DNA of 64,000 bases. Source: Janthinobacterium rivuli (GTDB lineage Bacteria; Pseudomonadota; Gammaproteobacteria; Burkholderiales; Burkholderiaceae_D). The notes beneath the pieces are model-generated. The model was not told the DNA's origin. It made no database searches and saw only the letters and a list, made by a program, of their open reading frames with translations. Below, one piece after another: positions 38,676 through 48,480 of this stretch. The position numbers and the translations under genes were made by a program. How positions within the stretch are numbered: position 1 is the first letter of the stretch; each line of letters starts with the position of its first letter. The stretch lies in contig NZ_CP121464.1 of NCBI RefSeq assembly GCF_029690045.1, forward strand, positions 1,736,001 to 1,800,000, written 5' to 3'.

Positions 38676-39380
38676 TCAAGCCGCCAGTTGCCGCTCCTGT
38701 GCCGCCTTCACTACCGCGCTGACCAGCGCGAGCAAGGCCTGCGGCGTCTCCAGTAAATGGTCGGCGTTCCAGTGCTGTGGCTCGACGGGGCCGCAGTAGC
38801 CCCAGGCGCAGGCCACCGTGCGCATGCCGGCGGCGCGGCCGGCCTGGATGTCGCGCAGGTCGTCGCCCACGTACCAGCAGGCTTCCGGCGCCAGGTCCAG
38901 GCGGCGCGCCGCTTCCAGCAGGGGGGCTGGGTGCGGTTTCGGGTGCGGCATGGTGTCGCCCGAGATCACGCAGCCGGCCGCGCCCAGGCCGATCTGGCCG
39001 ACCAGCGGGTCGGTGAAGCGGGCGGCCTTGTTGGTGACCACGCCCCAGGCCAGGCCCAGGGCGGTCAAGCCTTCCAGCAGGGCGGGGATGCCGTCGAATA
39101 AGCGGCTTTCCACGGCCAGGGCCGCTTCGTAATTGTTCAGGAAGCCGTCTTTCAGGGCTTCGTAGCCGCTTTCGCCCGGGGCAATGCCATACGACGCGCC
39201 GATCATGCCGCGCGCGCCGGCCGAGGCCGTGGGGCGCAGGATGTCGTACGGCGTCGGCGCCAGGCCGGCACGTGCGCGCAGCAGGTTGATGGCCGCTGCC
39301 AGGTCGGGCGCGGTGTCGGCCAGGGTGCCGTCGAGGTCGAACAGGATGGCGCGCGGGGCTGGCAGATGGTCAGTGATCAT
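38676..39380 (-). CDS. gph: Phosphoglycolate phosphatase (HAD family)
   Basis: A 234-residue HAD hydrolase with motif I FDLDGTLADT (catalytic Asp pair), motif II in VVTNKAA, the lysine of PHPKPHP and motif IV YVGDDLRD. It removes phosphate from 2-phosphoglycolate formed during DNA repair or oxygenation. The ATG at 39380 is chosen over a TTG three codons upstream. It follows ubiG on the same strand by 68 bases, a common betaproteobacterial pairing. Confidence 0.9.
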   Translation of the reverse strand: MITDHLPAPRAILFDLDGTLADTAPDLAAAINLLRARAGLAPTPYDILRPTASAGARGMIGASYGIAPGESGYEALKDGFLNNYEAALAVESRLFDGIPALLEGLTALGLAWGVVTNKAARFTDPLVGQIGLGAAGCVISGDTMPHPKPHPAPLLEAARRLDLAPEACWYVGDDLRDIQAGRAAGMRTVACAWGYCGPVEPQHWNADHLLETPQALLALVSAVVKAAQERQLAA

Positions 39381-39448
39381 GGCGGGCAAAGTGTGTCAAG
39401 TGGGAATGAAAAATGGCGGCCGCAGCCGCCTTGCATTGTGCGTGATGG

Positions 39449-40144
39449 TTACAGCGGCCGGGTGCAGGCCACCAGGTAATTGACGCTGGTATCGCTATTA
39501 AGTGAGTAAATCTTGGTCAGCGGATTGTAGCCCATGCCGCGCATGCTGTTGACGTCCAGGCCGGCGCTGCGCAGGTATTGCGACAGTTCGGCCGGGGTGA
39601 TGAATTTGTCATAGTCGTGCGTGCCTTTCGGCAACAGGCGCAGCAGGTATTCGGCGCCCAGGATGGCGAACAGATACGCTTTCGGGTTGCGGTTCAGGGT
39701 CGACAGGAAGACGTGGCCGCCCGGTTTCACCAGCGCGGCGCAAGCCTTGACGATGGCGGCGGGGTCCGGCACGTGCTCGAGCATTTCCATGCAGGTCACG
39801 ACGTCGTACTGGCCTGGCTCTTCCTCGGCCATGGCTTCGGCGGCGATCAGCTTGTAGCGTACCTTGGCGCCCGATTCCAGGCTGTGCAGGTCGGCAACTT
39901 TTAGTGCCTTCTCGGACAGGTCGATGCCCGTCACGTCGGCGCCCTTGCGGGCCATCGATTCGGCCAGGATGCCGCCGCCGCAGCCGATGTCGATCACGCG
40001 CTTGCCGGCCAGCGGCACTTTCGCGTTGATCCATTCCAGGCGCAGGGGGTTAATTTCGTGCAGGGGACGAAACTCGGAAGTGGGGTCCCACCAGCGGTGG
40101 GCCAGCTCACTGAATTTTTGGATTTCGAGAGGGTCGGCGTTCAT
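39449..40144 (-). CDS. ubiG: Ubiquinone biosynthesis O-methyltransferase UbiG
   Basis: A 231-residue SAM-dependent methyltransferase with the UbiG-typical start ([29 protein letters not shown]), SAM motif [16 protein letters not shown], and [10 protein letters not shown]. It performs both O-methylation steps in ubiquinone synthesis at the inner membrane face. It is expressed towards gph. Confidence 0.96.
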   Translation of the reverse strand: MNADPLEIQKFSELAHRWWDPTSEFRPLHEINPLRLEWINAKVPLAGKRVIDIGCGGGILAESMARKGADVTGIDLSEKALKVADLHSLESGAKVRYKLIAAEAMAEEEPGQYDVVTCMEMLEHVPDPAAIVKACAALVKPGGHVFLSTLNRNPKAYLFAILGAEYLLRLLPKGTHDYDKFITPAELSQYLRSAGLDVNSMRGMGYNPLTKIYSLNSDTSVNYLVACTRPL

Positions 40145-40193
40145 AGGTCGAATAATAGCGGCAATTTTACAATTGGGCAGCCACGGACGAAAA

Positions 40194-40218
40194 AAAACCC
40201 CGCCGTGGCGGGGTTTTT
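40194..40218. terminator. Rho-independent terminator after the OmpA-family gene
   Basis: AAAAACCCCGCC / GGCGGGGTTTTT with a short loop is symmetrical enough to act on both strands. It separates the OmpA-family gene from ubiG on the minus strand. Confidence 0.85.
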
Positions 40219-40271
40219 CATGCTGTTCTTGACTTGCGCGATGACTTGCGGCAAGTCCAGGGGATCAGCTA

Positions 40272-40982
40272 TTACTTGTTGCGGGTACCAACAACTTCGA
40301 TTTCCACGCGACGGTTTTTCGCACGGCCTTCGGCAGTTTTGTTATCAGCAACAGGTTGTTTCTCGCCTTTGCCTTCGGTGTACACGCGGTTGCTTTCAAC
40401 GCCTTTGGTGACCAGGTAGGCTTTGACAGCATCAGCACGACGTACCGACAGTTTTTGGTTGTAAGCATCGGTGCCGACGGAGTCGGTGTGACCCACAGCG
40501 ATGATGACTTCCAGGTTGATGCCGCCCAGTTGTGCGGACAGCTCGTCCAGCTTGGCTTTGCCTTCTGGCTTCAGCGTCGCTTTGTCGAAATCGAAGAATG
40601 CATCAGCAGCGAAGCTGACTTTTTCCGAGGTAGGAGCAACGACTACTGGCACTGGCACGACTGGTGCTGGTGCTGGAGCAGGTACGACTGGTGCTGGAGG
40701 AGCCACGCATTTGCCGTCTTGCAGGGTTTCTGGCTCTACGCACAGTGGTACGTCGCAACCTGGCACCGCGTCAGCAGGTGTCCAGTAGCCGGTACGCCAG
40801 CACAGACCGAATGGGTCACGCACGATGACGCCGCGGGCATCTTGCACGTAAGCGCTTTTTGGGCTTGGTGCTTTGATGTCAGTGGTAACTGGCGCGAATG
40901 GTGGGGAGGTTGGGGTTTGGGCCGAAGCCGAGCCAGCAATCACTGCGGATGCAGCGAAAAACAGCGTTACAAATTTATTCAT
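40272..40982 (-). CDS. OmpA-family outer membrane protein
   Basis: A 236-residue exported protein: signal peptide MNKFVTLFFAASAVIAGSASA, then a short cysteine-containing region (DPFGLCWRTGYWTP, CDVPLC, GKCVAPP), a Pro/Val-rich hinge and a C-terminal OmpA peptidoglycan-binding domain (about 125-236: FDKATLKPEGKAKLDEL, VGHTDSVGTDAYNQKLSVRRA, NRRVEIEV). It has no beta-barrel, so it is of the OmpA-like lipoprotein/linker type that ties the envelope to peptidoglycan. The ATG at 40982 follows GAAAGGAAAAAAGA. The low-AT codon bias fits high expression. Confidence 0.9.
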   Translation of the reverse strand: MNKFVTLFFAASAVIAGSASAQTPTSPPFAPVTTDIKAPSPKSAYVQDARGVIVRDPFGLCWRTGYWTPADAVPGCDVPLCVEPETLQDGKCVAPPAPVVPAPAPAPVVPVPVVVAPTSEKVSFAADAFFDFDKATLKPEGKAKLDELSAQLGGINLEVIIAVGHTDSVGTDAYNQKLSVRRADAVKAYLVTKGVESNRVYTEGKGEKQPVADNKTAEGRAKNRRVEIEVVGTRNK

Positions 40983-41638
40983 TCTTTTTTCCTTTCGGGG
41001 GGTGATATCCGCAGAACAACACTGCGCTACTGGTGCTACGTGCCAAGATTTTATCATGTAGACCATATGCGCTCGTTTCAGATTGCGAAACTAGCAATTA
41101 ACTTCCCAGTCATTTTGCCACACGCATCAGGGGCACACGACCGTGGTTAAATCAAAGCTTGCCCGATTTTAGACCGTGCGTTGTTTTTGCGCAACGAAAA
41201 TGCCCATTTGTAACGCGTCTGTAACAATTGATCGCTTTTTTTGCCTCTTTTAAGGGCAGGTGTCTTGAACTGATATTGCCATTGTGCATTATCGACAGGG
41301 CAACATGCACGGCTTCCGTGCAAACTGCCAATCTTGCCGGTATGGCCAATTTGTACAGGTAGCTGGGCGCGCATGCTAAAATCGTGCGCTTGACTGTCAA
41401 GAGTGTCGAGCAAATGCCCACGGCGGCACGGCATGGCCAGCACCTACCCTTGCGGTAGCCGTACTGGCCGTGCCGCCAGCCCGCCGATTTGTTCTGGCAC
41501 TCTGCGACATGGACACCGGGCCACGCCAGCAGCGCGCGGCGCGGCGTCCACGACGACAGCCACCCAGGATATGCAGTATTGCGTCATACATTGCGTAACA
41601 GATAAGTTAACCACAGCCTGAGATCAGTCGAACCGCCA
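40983..41638. other. Divergent intergenic region between the OmpA-family gene and gyrA
   Basis: About 656 bases with no supported gene. It must contain both promoters. A TTGAAC ... TTATCG pair with 18-base spacing near 41267-41296 on the plus strand is a possible gyrA promoter. Short ORFs here lack ribosome binding sites. Confidence 0.4.
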
Positions 41639-44317
41639 ATGGATCAATTCGCAAAAGAAACAATTCCTATTTCCCTCGAAGAAGAGATGCGCAAGAGCTA
41701 CCTCGATTACGCCATGAGCGTGATCGTCGGTCGCGCCTTGCCCGATGCGCGCGATGGCTTGAAGCCAGTGCACCGCCGCGTCTTGTTCGCGATGCATGAA
41801 ATGAATAACGTGTGGAACCGCCCTTACGTCAAGTGCGCCCGCGTGGTCGGCGAAACCATGGGTAAATACCATCCCCACGGCGATGCCTCGATCTACGACA
41901 CACTGGTGCGCATGGCGCAGGATTTCTCGCTGCGCTACATGCTCGTCGATGGCCAGGGCAACTTCGGTTCCGTCGACGGCGACGGCGCCGCGGCGATGCG
42001 TTACACCGAGTGCCGCCTGGACAAGATCGCCAGCGAGCTGCTGGCCGATATCGACAAGGATACCGTCGACTTCCAGCCCAACTATGACGGCAAGGAAAAG
42101 GAACCGACGGTCTTGCCGACGCGTATCCCGAACCTGCTGATCAATGGCTCGTCCGGTATCGCCGTCGGCATGGCGACCAACATTCCGCCACATAACATCA
42201 CCGAAGTCATCGACGGCGCGCTGCACGTGCTGCGCAATCCCGAGTGCACGATCGATGAATTGATCGAGCTGATCCCGGCACCGGACTTCCCGACGGCCGG
42301 CATCATCTATGGCGTGTCCGGCGTGCGCGACGGTTACCGCACGGGCCGCGGCCGCGTCGTCATGCGCGCCAAGACCCACTTCGAAGAATACGGCAAGGAT
42401 GGCGGCCGCATCGCCATCATCGTCGACGAGCTGCCATTCCAGGTCAACAAGAAATCCTTGCTGGAACGTATCGCTGAAAACGTGCGCGACAAGAAGCTCG
42501 ACGGCATTTCCGACATCCGCGACGAATCCGACAAGTCGGGCATGCGCGTGGTGATCGAGCTGAAACGGGGCGAAGTGCCGGAAGTGGTGTTGAACAATCT
42601 GTACAAGCAGACCCAGTTGCAAGACACCTTCGGCATGAACATGGTGGCCCTGGTCGATGGACAGCCGAAGCTGCTGAACCTCAAGCAGATGCTGCAATGC
42701 TTCCTGTCGCACCGCCGCGAAGTGGTCACGCGCCGCACCGTGTTCGAACTGCGCAAGGCGCGCGAACGGGGCCACGTACTGGAAGGCCTGGCGGTCGCGC
42801 TGGCCAACATCGATGACTTCATCGCCATCATCAAGGCCGCGCCGACGCCGCCGATCGCCAAGGTCGAGCTGATGGCCAAGGCCTGGGATTCGTCCGTGGT
42901 GCGCGAAATGCTGGCCCGCACGGGCGACGGCACGACGCCAGGCGGCATCGATGCCTACCGTCCGGAAAACCTGCCGAAGCACTACGGCATGCAGACGGAT
43001 GGCCTGTACAAGCTGTCGGACGACCAGGCGCAGGAAATTCTGCAAATGCGCCTGCAGCGCCTGACCGGCCTGGAACAGGACAAGATCGTCAACGAGTACA
43101 AGGACGTGATGGAACATATCGCCGACTTGCTCGACATCCTGGCCAAGCCGGAACGCGTGACCGTCATCATCACCGATGAAATGACGGCCGCGAAGAACGA
43201 ATACGGCGCTGGCAACAAGGACGTGCGCCGCTCGCAGATCGAGTTGAATGCGACCGACCTGGAAACGGAAGACCTGATCACGCCGCAGGACATGGTCGTG
43301 ACCCTGTCGCACACCGGTTACATGAAGGCCCAGCCGATCACCGAATACCGCGCGCAAAAACGCGGTGGACGCGGCAAGCAGGCCATGGCGACGAAAGAGG
43401 AAGACTGGATCGACCAGCTGTTCATCGCCAACACGCACGACTACATCCTGTGCTTCTCGGATCGTGGCCGCATGTACTGGCTGAAGGTATGGGAAGTGCC
43501 GCAAGGCTCGCGCAATTCGCGCGGCAAGCCGATCGTCAACATGTTCCCGTTGCAGGACAACGAAAAGATCACCGTGATCCTGCCGCTGTCGGGCGAGAAC
43601 CGCACGTTCCCGGAAGACCATTATGTCTTCATGTCGACCAGCCTCGGTACCGTCAAGAAAACGCCGCTGAAGGACTTCAGCAATCCACGCAAGGCCGGCA
43701 TCATCGCGGTCGACCTGGACGACGGCGACTTCCTGATCGGCGCGGCGCTGACCGACGGCCAGCACGACGTGATGCTGTTCTCGGATTCGGGCAAGGCAGT
43801 GCGCTTCGACGAAAACGATGTGCGTCCGATGGGCCGTACGGCGCGCGGCGTGCGCGGCATGAACCTGGAAGAAGGCCAGCACGTGATCGCCCTGCTGGTG
43901 GCAGAGAACGAGCAGCAGTCGGTACTGACGGCCACGGAAAACGGCTACGGCAAGCGTACGCCGATCACCGAATACACGCGCCATGGCCGTGGCACGAAAG
44001 GCATGATCGCCATCCAGACCAGCGAGCGCAACGGTAAAGTGGTTGCCGCGACCCTGGTCGATACCAGCGATGAAATCATGCTGATCACCACCGGTGGCGT
44101 CTTGATCCGCACCCGCGTGTCGGAAATCCGCGAGATGGGCCGCGCGACGCAGGGCGTGACCCTGATCGCCGTGGAAGACGGCACCAAGCTGTCCGGCCTG
44201 CAGCGCGTGGTGGAAACGGATATCGACGAAGTCGAGCTGACGACGGAGGCGGACGCCGCGCCTGCGCCGGCGGCGGTCGACCCGGTTGATCCGGTCGATC
44301 CGGCCCAGCCGGAGTAA
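41639..44317 (+). CDS. gyrA: DNA gyrase subunit A
   Basis: An 892-residue type II topoisomerase subunit that introduces negative supercoils with GyrB. The breakage-reunion domain carries catalytic Tyr122 ([10 protein letters not shown]), and the C-terminal beta-pinwheel has a GyrA box ([10 protein letters not shown]). The quinolone-determining region reads [10 protein letters not shown]: the position equivalent to E. coli Ser83 is Ala83 and Asp87 is kept. A C-terminal tail of Asp-Pro-Val repeats is a lineage-specific extension. It has a strong hairpin after the stop (44322-44347). Confidence 0.97.
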   Translation: MDQFAKETIPISLEEEMRKSYLDYAMSVIVGRALPDARDGLKPVHRRVLFAMHEMNNVWNRPYVKCARVVGETMGKYHPHGDASIYDTLVRMAQDFSLRYMLVDGQGNFGSVDGDGAAAMRYTECRLDKIASELLADIDKDTVDFQPNYDGKEKEPTVLPTRIPNLLINGSSGIAVGMATNIPPHNITEVIDGALHVLRNPECTIDELIELIPAPDFPTAGIIYGVSGVRDGYRTGRGRVVMRAKTHFEEYGKDGGRIAIIVDELPFQVNKKSLLERIAENVRDKKLDGISDIRDESDKSGMRVVIELKRGEVPEVVLNNLYKQTQLQDTFGMNMVALVDGQPKLLNLKQMLQCFLSHRREVVTRRTVFELRKARERGHVLEGLAVALANIDDFIAIIKAAPTPPIAKVELMAKAWDSSVVREMLARTGDGTTPGGIDAYRPENLPKHYGMQTDGLYKLSDDQAQEILQMRLQRLTGLEQDKIVNEYKDVMEHIADLLDILAKPERVTVIITDEMTAAKNEYGAGNKDVRRSQIELNATDLETEDLITPQDMVVTLSHTGYMKAQPITEYRAQKRGGRGKQAMATKEEDWIDQLFIANTHDYILCFSDRGRMYWLKVWEVPQGSRNSRGKPIVNMFPLQDNEKITVILPLSGENRTFPEDHYVFMSTSLGTVKKTPLKDFSNPRKAGIIAVDLDDGDFLIGAALTDGQHDVMLFSDSGKAVRFDENDVRPMGRTARGVRGMNLEEGQHVIALLVAENEQQSVLTATENGYGKRTPITEYTRHGRGTKGMIAIQTSERNGKVVAATLVDTSDEIMLITTGGVLIRTRVSEIREMGRATQGVTLIAVEDGTKLSGLQRVVETDIDEVELTTEADAAPAPAAVDPVDPVDPAQPE

Positions 44318-44321
44318 GATG

Positions 44322-44347
44322 ATTGGGGCTCTTTCGGGAGCCCCAAT
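44322..44347 (+). terminator. Hairpin after gyrA
   Basis: ATTGGGGCT / AGCCCCAAT stem with a CTTTCGGG-type loop, five bases after the gyrA stop. There is no long T-run, so termination may be partial. Confidence 0.6.
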
Positions 44348-44422
44348 TGCTATTGGCGCGCCAGTTGCGGCGCCAGCCTGCGTGTCCCACTTGTTCCCCG
44401 CTTTTATAAAGTCCCGCATGCC

Positions 44423-45006
44423 ATGAGAAAAATCGTCGCCACCTTCTTCGCCGCATTTTCGCTGGCCTTCCTCGCGACCCTGCCGGCCCTGGCCCAGAGC
44501 ACGCAAGCCACGCCCGCGCGCCAGGCGGCGCCCAGCCCCGCCATGAAAGTGGCCGTGCGGCGCATGCTCGACGCGATGCAGTTCCCGCAACTGACGCGCA
44601 ACATCTTCGACCAGATGCTGCAATCGATGCCCGCCATGATCCGCCAGTCGGCGCAGCAGCAAATCAACAGCAACCCGAAACTGGACGAACAGCGCAAGGC
44701 GCGCGCGCTGGCCAGCGCCGAGGAAGAAATCCCCTGGCCATCGCCACCCTGACGCAGGTATTGGCCGACCCGACCCTGATCGAAGAGCTGGGCGATGAAA
44801 TGGTGCCCCTGTACGCGCGCTTTTACACGGTGCCGGAAGTCGAACAGCTGACGGCCTTCTACAAGACGCCGCTGGGCCGCAAGATGCTGGCCACCATGCC
44901 GCAACTGTCGGCCGAATCGATGGCCATCAGCCAGCGCGTGCTGAACCCCCGCGTGAATGCCGTGCTTGACCAGTTCATGCGGGCGGCCACGCAGTCGCCC
45001 CAATAA
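44423..45006 (+). pseudogene. DUF2059 exported protein, split by a frameshift
   Basis: The first part (44423-44752) starts with a signal peptide (MRKIVATFFAAFSLAFLATLPALAQ) and the first half of a DUF2059 domain. The second half (DPTLIEELGDEMVPLYARFY, FYKTPLGRKML...) continues in the -1 frame to 45006. Around 44733 (GAAATCCCCTGGCC), adding one base to the C-run restores LAIATLTQVLADPTL and a normal protein of about 190 residues. A real one-base deletion or a homopolymer sequencing error are the options; no canonical slippery heptamer is present. DUF2059 proteins are periplasmic, of unknown function. The gene lies between gyrA and serC as in related genomes. Confidence 0.8.
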
Positions 45007-45033
45007 GATTCCCATTTTGCCAAGGACCGTATC

Positions 45034-46125
45034 GTGACCCATATCTACAATTTTTCCGCCGGCCCCGCCGTCCTGCCCAAGGAAGTGCTGGCGCAAGCTG
45101 CCGCCGAGATGCAGGACTGGCATGGCAGCGGCATGTCGGTGATGGAAATGAGCCACCGTGGTCCCGAATTCATTTCCATCTACAAGCAGGCAGTGGCCGA
45201 CCTGCGCGAACTGCTGGCCGTGCCCGATAATTACAAGATCCTGTTCCTGCAGGGCGGTGGCCTGGGCGAAAACGCCATCATTCCGATGAACCTGGCTGGC
45301 TTGGCCGCGCAGCAGCCGGCCACCGTGGACTTCGTGCATACGGGCTCGTGGTCGGGCAAGTCGATCCAGGAAGCGGCCAAGTATGCCAACGTCAACGTGG
45401 CCGCGTCGTCCAAGGCTGCCCGTTTCACGGGCGTGCCGCCAGTTGGCGAATGGAAGCTGACGCCAGGCGCCGCCTACCTGCACATCTGCACCAATGAAAC
45501 CATCGACGGCGTGGAATTCCAGCAGGCGCCAGGCGTGCCGGCAGGAACCACCATCGTGGCCGACATGTCCTCGCACATTCTGTCGCGCGTGATCGACGTG
45601 TCGCAATATGGCGTCATTTTCGGCGGCGCGCAGAAAAATATCGGCCCGGCCGGCCTGACCCTGGTCATCGTGCGCGAAGACTTGCTGGGCAAGGCGCTGC
45701 CGATCTGCCCGTCCGCTTTCGACTGGACCATCGTGGCCGAACATGAGTCGATGTACAACACGCCGCCCACCTACGGCATCTATATCGCCGGCCTGGTTTT
45801 CCAGTGGCTCAAACGCCAGGGTGGCGTTGCAGCCATGGAACAGCGTAATATTGAGAAAGCGGCGCTGCTGTACGCGGCGCTCGATGCGGACGACTTCTAT
45901 CAGAACCGGGTCGACCCCGCATACCGCTCGCGCATGACCATCCCGTTCTATCTGCGCGACGAAAGTCTGAACGACGCATTCCTGGCTGGCGCCAAGCAGC
46001 GCGGCCTGCTGCAACTGAAGGGCCACAAGTCCGTCGGCGGCATGCGTGCATCGATCTATAACGCGATGCCGATCGAGGGTGTGCAAGCCTTGGTGAATTA
46101 TCTGAACGAGTTTGCCGGACGCTGA
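45034..46125 (+). CDS. serC: Phosphoserine aminotransferase
   Basis: A 363-residue PLP enzyme of serine and pyridoxal phosphate synthesis. It starts with GTG ([18 protein letters not shown]) and the PLP lysine stands in [11 protein letters not shown]. Conserved HRGPEF and the end [13 protein letters not shown] are present. It precedes pheA with a short gap, the known serC-pheA-hisC-tyrA-aroA supercluster. Confidence 0.97.
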   Translation: MTHIYNFSAGPAVLPKEVLAQAAAEMQDWHGSGMSVMEMSHRGPEFISIYKQAVADLRELLAVPDNYKILFLQGGGLGENAIIPMNLAGLAAQQPATVDFVHTGSWSGKSIQEAAKYANVNVAASSKAARFTGVPPVGEWKLTPGAAYLHICTNETIDGVEFQQAPGVPAGTTIVADMSSHILSRVIDVSQYGVIFGGAQKNIGPAGLTLVIVREDLLGKALPICPSAFDWTIVAEHESMYNTPPTYGIYIAGLVFQWLKRQGGVAAMEQRNIEKAALLYAALDADDFYQNRVDPAYRSRMTIPFYLRDESLNDAFLAGAKQRGLLQLKGHKSVGGMRASIYNAMPIEGVQALVNYLNEFAGR

Positions 46126-46207
46126 GTCGCCTAGACGACCGCGCCGGCCCGCCGCCGGCGCAGGCCGCGCGGCCATGATTGAAGTACAGCTGACGAAACA
46201 AACCACC

Positions 46208-47278
46208 ATGACCGATAAATTGAAACCGCTGCGCGAACAGATCGATGCGATCGACGCGCAAATCCTCGAACTGCTGAACCGCCGCGCGCAAATCGCCCAG
46301 CAAGTGGGCCACGTGAAAGCGGAAACCCAGGCGCCCGTGTTCCGCCCCGAGCGCGAAGCGCAGGTGCTGCGCGGCGTGGCCGAGCGCAATCCCGGTCCCA
46401 TGGGCGACCGCGAAGTGCAGACCATCTTCCGCGAAATCATGTCGTCCTGCCGCTCGCTGGAAAAGCGCGTGACCGTGGCCTACCTTGGCCCGGCCGGCAC
46501 CTTCAGCGAACAGGCCGTGTATCAGCAGTTCGGCAGCGCCGTCGAAGGCTTGCCATGCGCGTCCATCGATGAAGTGTTCCGTTCCGCCGAGGCGGGAACG
46601 GCGGACTTTGGCGTCGTGCCGATCGAAAATTCCTCGGAAGGCGCCGTCAACCGCACCCTGGACATGATGCTGCAGACTAGCCTCATCATCAGCGGTGAAG
46701 TGGCGATCGCCGTGCACCACAGCCTGATGACGAAGAGCGGCAACATGGATGGCGTCACCGCCATCTGCGCCCATTCGCAGGCGCTGGCGCAGTGCCAGGT
46801 GTGGCTGAACCAGAATTATCCGAACGTTGCGCGCCACGCCGTGGCCTCGAACGCCGAGGCGGCCCGCATGGCCGGCGAAGATGGCACGGTGGCGGCGATT
46901 GCCAGCGAACTGGCCGGCGCGCAGTACAAGCTGGGCGTGGTCAAGGGCCATATCCAGGACGACCCGCACAACCGCACGCGCTTTGCCGTCGTGGGCACCT
47001 TGCAGACGGCGCCGTCGGGCAAGGACCAGACCTCGCTGGTATTGGCCGTGCCGAACAAGGCCGGCGCCGTGTACCAGTTGCTGGCGCCTCTGGCCAAGCA
47101 CGGCGTGTCGATGACGCGCTTCGAATCGCGCCCGGCGCGCATGGGCAGCTGGGAGTATTATTTCTATGTCGACGTGGAAGGCCACGTGCACGACACGGCC
47201 GTCGCCCAGGCGCTGGGCGAGCTGCAGAGCAATGCGGCGTTTTTCAAGGTGCTGGGGTCGTATCCGGTCAGTTTGTAA
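46208..47278 (+). CDS. pheA: Chorismate mutase / prephenate dehydratase (P-protein)
   Basis: A 356-residue fusion: AroQ chorismate mutase (1-90), prephenate dehydratase (about 92-275: VAYLGPAGTFSEQA, GVVPIENSSEGAVNRTLD) and a C-terminal ACT domain for phenylalanine feedback (SLVLAVPNKAGAVYQLL, FESRPARMGSWEYYF). It commits chorismate to phenylalanine. The ATG at 46208 (MTDKLKPLREQID) is preferred; the ORF start at 46112 lies in the serC end. Confidence 0.96.
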   Translation: MTDKLKPLREQIDAIDAQILELLNRRAQIAQQVGHVKAETQAPVFRPEREAQVLRGVAERNPGPMGDREVQTIFREIMSSCRSLEKRVTVAYLGPAGTFSEQAVYQQFGSAVEGLPCASIDEVFRSAEAGTADFGVVPIENSSEGAVNRTLDMMLQTSLIISGEVAIAVHHSLMTKSGNMDGVTAICAHSQALAQCQVWLNQNYPNVARHAVASNAEAARMAGEDGTVAAIASELAGAQYKLGVVKGHIQDDPHNRTRFAVVGTLQTAPSGKDQTSLVLAVPNKAGAVYQLLAPLAKHGVSMTRFESRPARMGSWEYYFYVDVEGHVHDTAVAQALGELQSNAAFFKVLGSYPVSL

Positions 47279-47291
47279 CCCGGTAAAGGCC

Positions 47292-47318
47292 GGGGTCGGA
47301 CCCTCAGGGTCCGACCCC
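47292..47318. repeat. GGGGTC-type intergenic palindrome, copy 2
   Basis: Twelve-base arms GGGGTCGGACCC / GGGTCCGACCCC with a TCA loop, between pheA and hisC. It has the same format as 38621-38647 with one changed base pair. Confidence 0.75.
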
Positions 47319-47369
47319 AGTCATTGCTTTGGGGGTTCATCAATCATTCACCAACTTTTAAAGAACACC

Positions 47370-48476
47370 ATGTCTAAAAATATCGGTCCAGAATACGTCC
47401 GCGCCATCGCCCCTTACCAGAGCGGCAAACCGATCGCGGAAGTCGCGCGCGAATTCGGCCTCGACGAGGCAGCCATCGTCAAGCTGGCGTCGAATGAAAA
47501 TCCGTACGGCATGCCGGAATCGGCCAAGCAGGCGATGATCGCCGCCATCGATGACCTGGGCCGCTACCCGGACGCCAACGGCTTCGACTTGAAAGCCGTG
47601 CTGTCGAAGCGCTACGACGTGCCGGCCGACTGGATCACCCTGGGCAATGGCAGCAACGACATCCTGGAAATCGCCGCGCACGCGTTTGTGCAGCATGGCC
47701 AATCCGTCGTGTACTCGCAGTATTCGTTCGCCGTGTACGCGCTGGCCACGCAAGGACTGGGCGCGCGCCACCTCGTCGTGCCGGCGCAAGCCTATGGTCA
47801 TGATCTGGACGCCATGGCGGCGGCGATTGCCGACGACACGCGTTTGATTTTCATCGCCAACCCGAACAACCCGACCGGTACCTTCCTGACGGCCGCGCAG
47901 CTGGAAGCCTTCCTGCAAAAAGTGCCGGCGCACGTCGTCGTCGTGCTGGACGAGGCCTACAACGAATTCCTGTCGGCCGATGACCAGTACGAGTCGACGG
48001 CGTGGGTGCGCCAGTATCCGAACCTGGTGGTCTCGCGCACCCTGTCGAAGGCCTACGGCCTGGCCGGCCTGCGCATCGGCTTCGCCATCGCCCAGCCCGT
48101 GCTGACGGACCTGATGAACCGCATCCGCCAGCCGTTCAACGTCAACTCGCTGGCGCAGGCGGCCGCGATTGCCGCCCTGAACGACAAGGCCTTCCTCGAG
48201 CAAAGCGCGCGCAACAACGCGGCCGGCTACCAGCAGTTCACTGAAGCGTTTGCGCAACTGGGCCTGGAATACGTGCCATCGCACGGCAATTTCGTGCTGG
48301 TCAAGGTGGGCGACGATGAAGGCGCCGGCGCGCGTGTGAACCTGGCGTTGCTGAAACAAGGCGTGATCGTGCGTCCCGTGGGCAGCTATGGCTTGCCGCA
48401 ATGGCTGCGCATTTCCATCGGCCTGCCGCAGGAAAACGCCATCTTCATCGCCGCGCTGACGAAAGCGCTGGCCTGA
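47370..48476 (+). CDS. hisC: Histidinol-phosphate aminotransferase
   Basis: A 368-residue class I/II aminotransferase. The PLP lysine is in SRTLSKAYGLAGLR; NPNNPTG and LASNENPYG motifs are present. It acts in histidine synthesis and, in this aromatic cluster, may also transaminate aromatic precursors. The ATG at 47370 begins MSKNIGPEYVRAIAPYQ. Four bases separate it from tyrA. Confidence 0.95.
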   Translation: MSKNIGPEYVRAIAPYQSGKPIAEVAREFGLDEAAIVKLASNENPYGMPESAKQAMIAAIDDLGRYPDANGFDLKAVLSKRYDVPADWITLGNGSNDILEIAAHAFVQHGQSVVYSQYSFAVYALATQGLGARHLVVPAQAYGHDLDAMAAAIADDTRLIFIANPNNPTGTFLTAAQLEAFLQKVPAHVVVVLDEAYNEFLSADDQYESTAWVRQYPNLVVSRTLSKAYGLAGLRIGFAIAQPVLTDLMNRIRQPFNVNSLAQAAAIAALNDKAFLEQSARNNAAGYQQFTEAFAQLGLEYVPSHGNFVLVKVGDDEGAGARVNLALLKQGVIVRPVGSYGLPQWLRISIGLPQENAIFIAALTKALA

Positions 48477-48480
48477 CCTT

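Noticed and set aside
41624-44662. A 1012-codon minus-strand ORF
   Set aside because: Antisense shadow of gyrA caused by high GC; the composition is Arg/His/Gln-rich with no domain.
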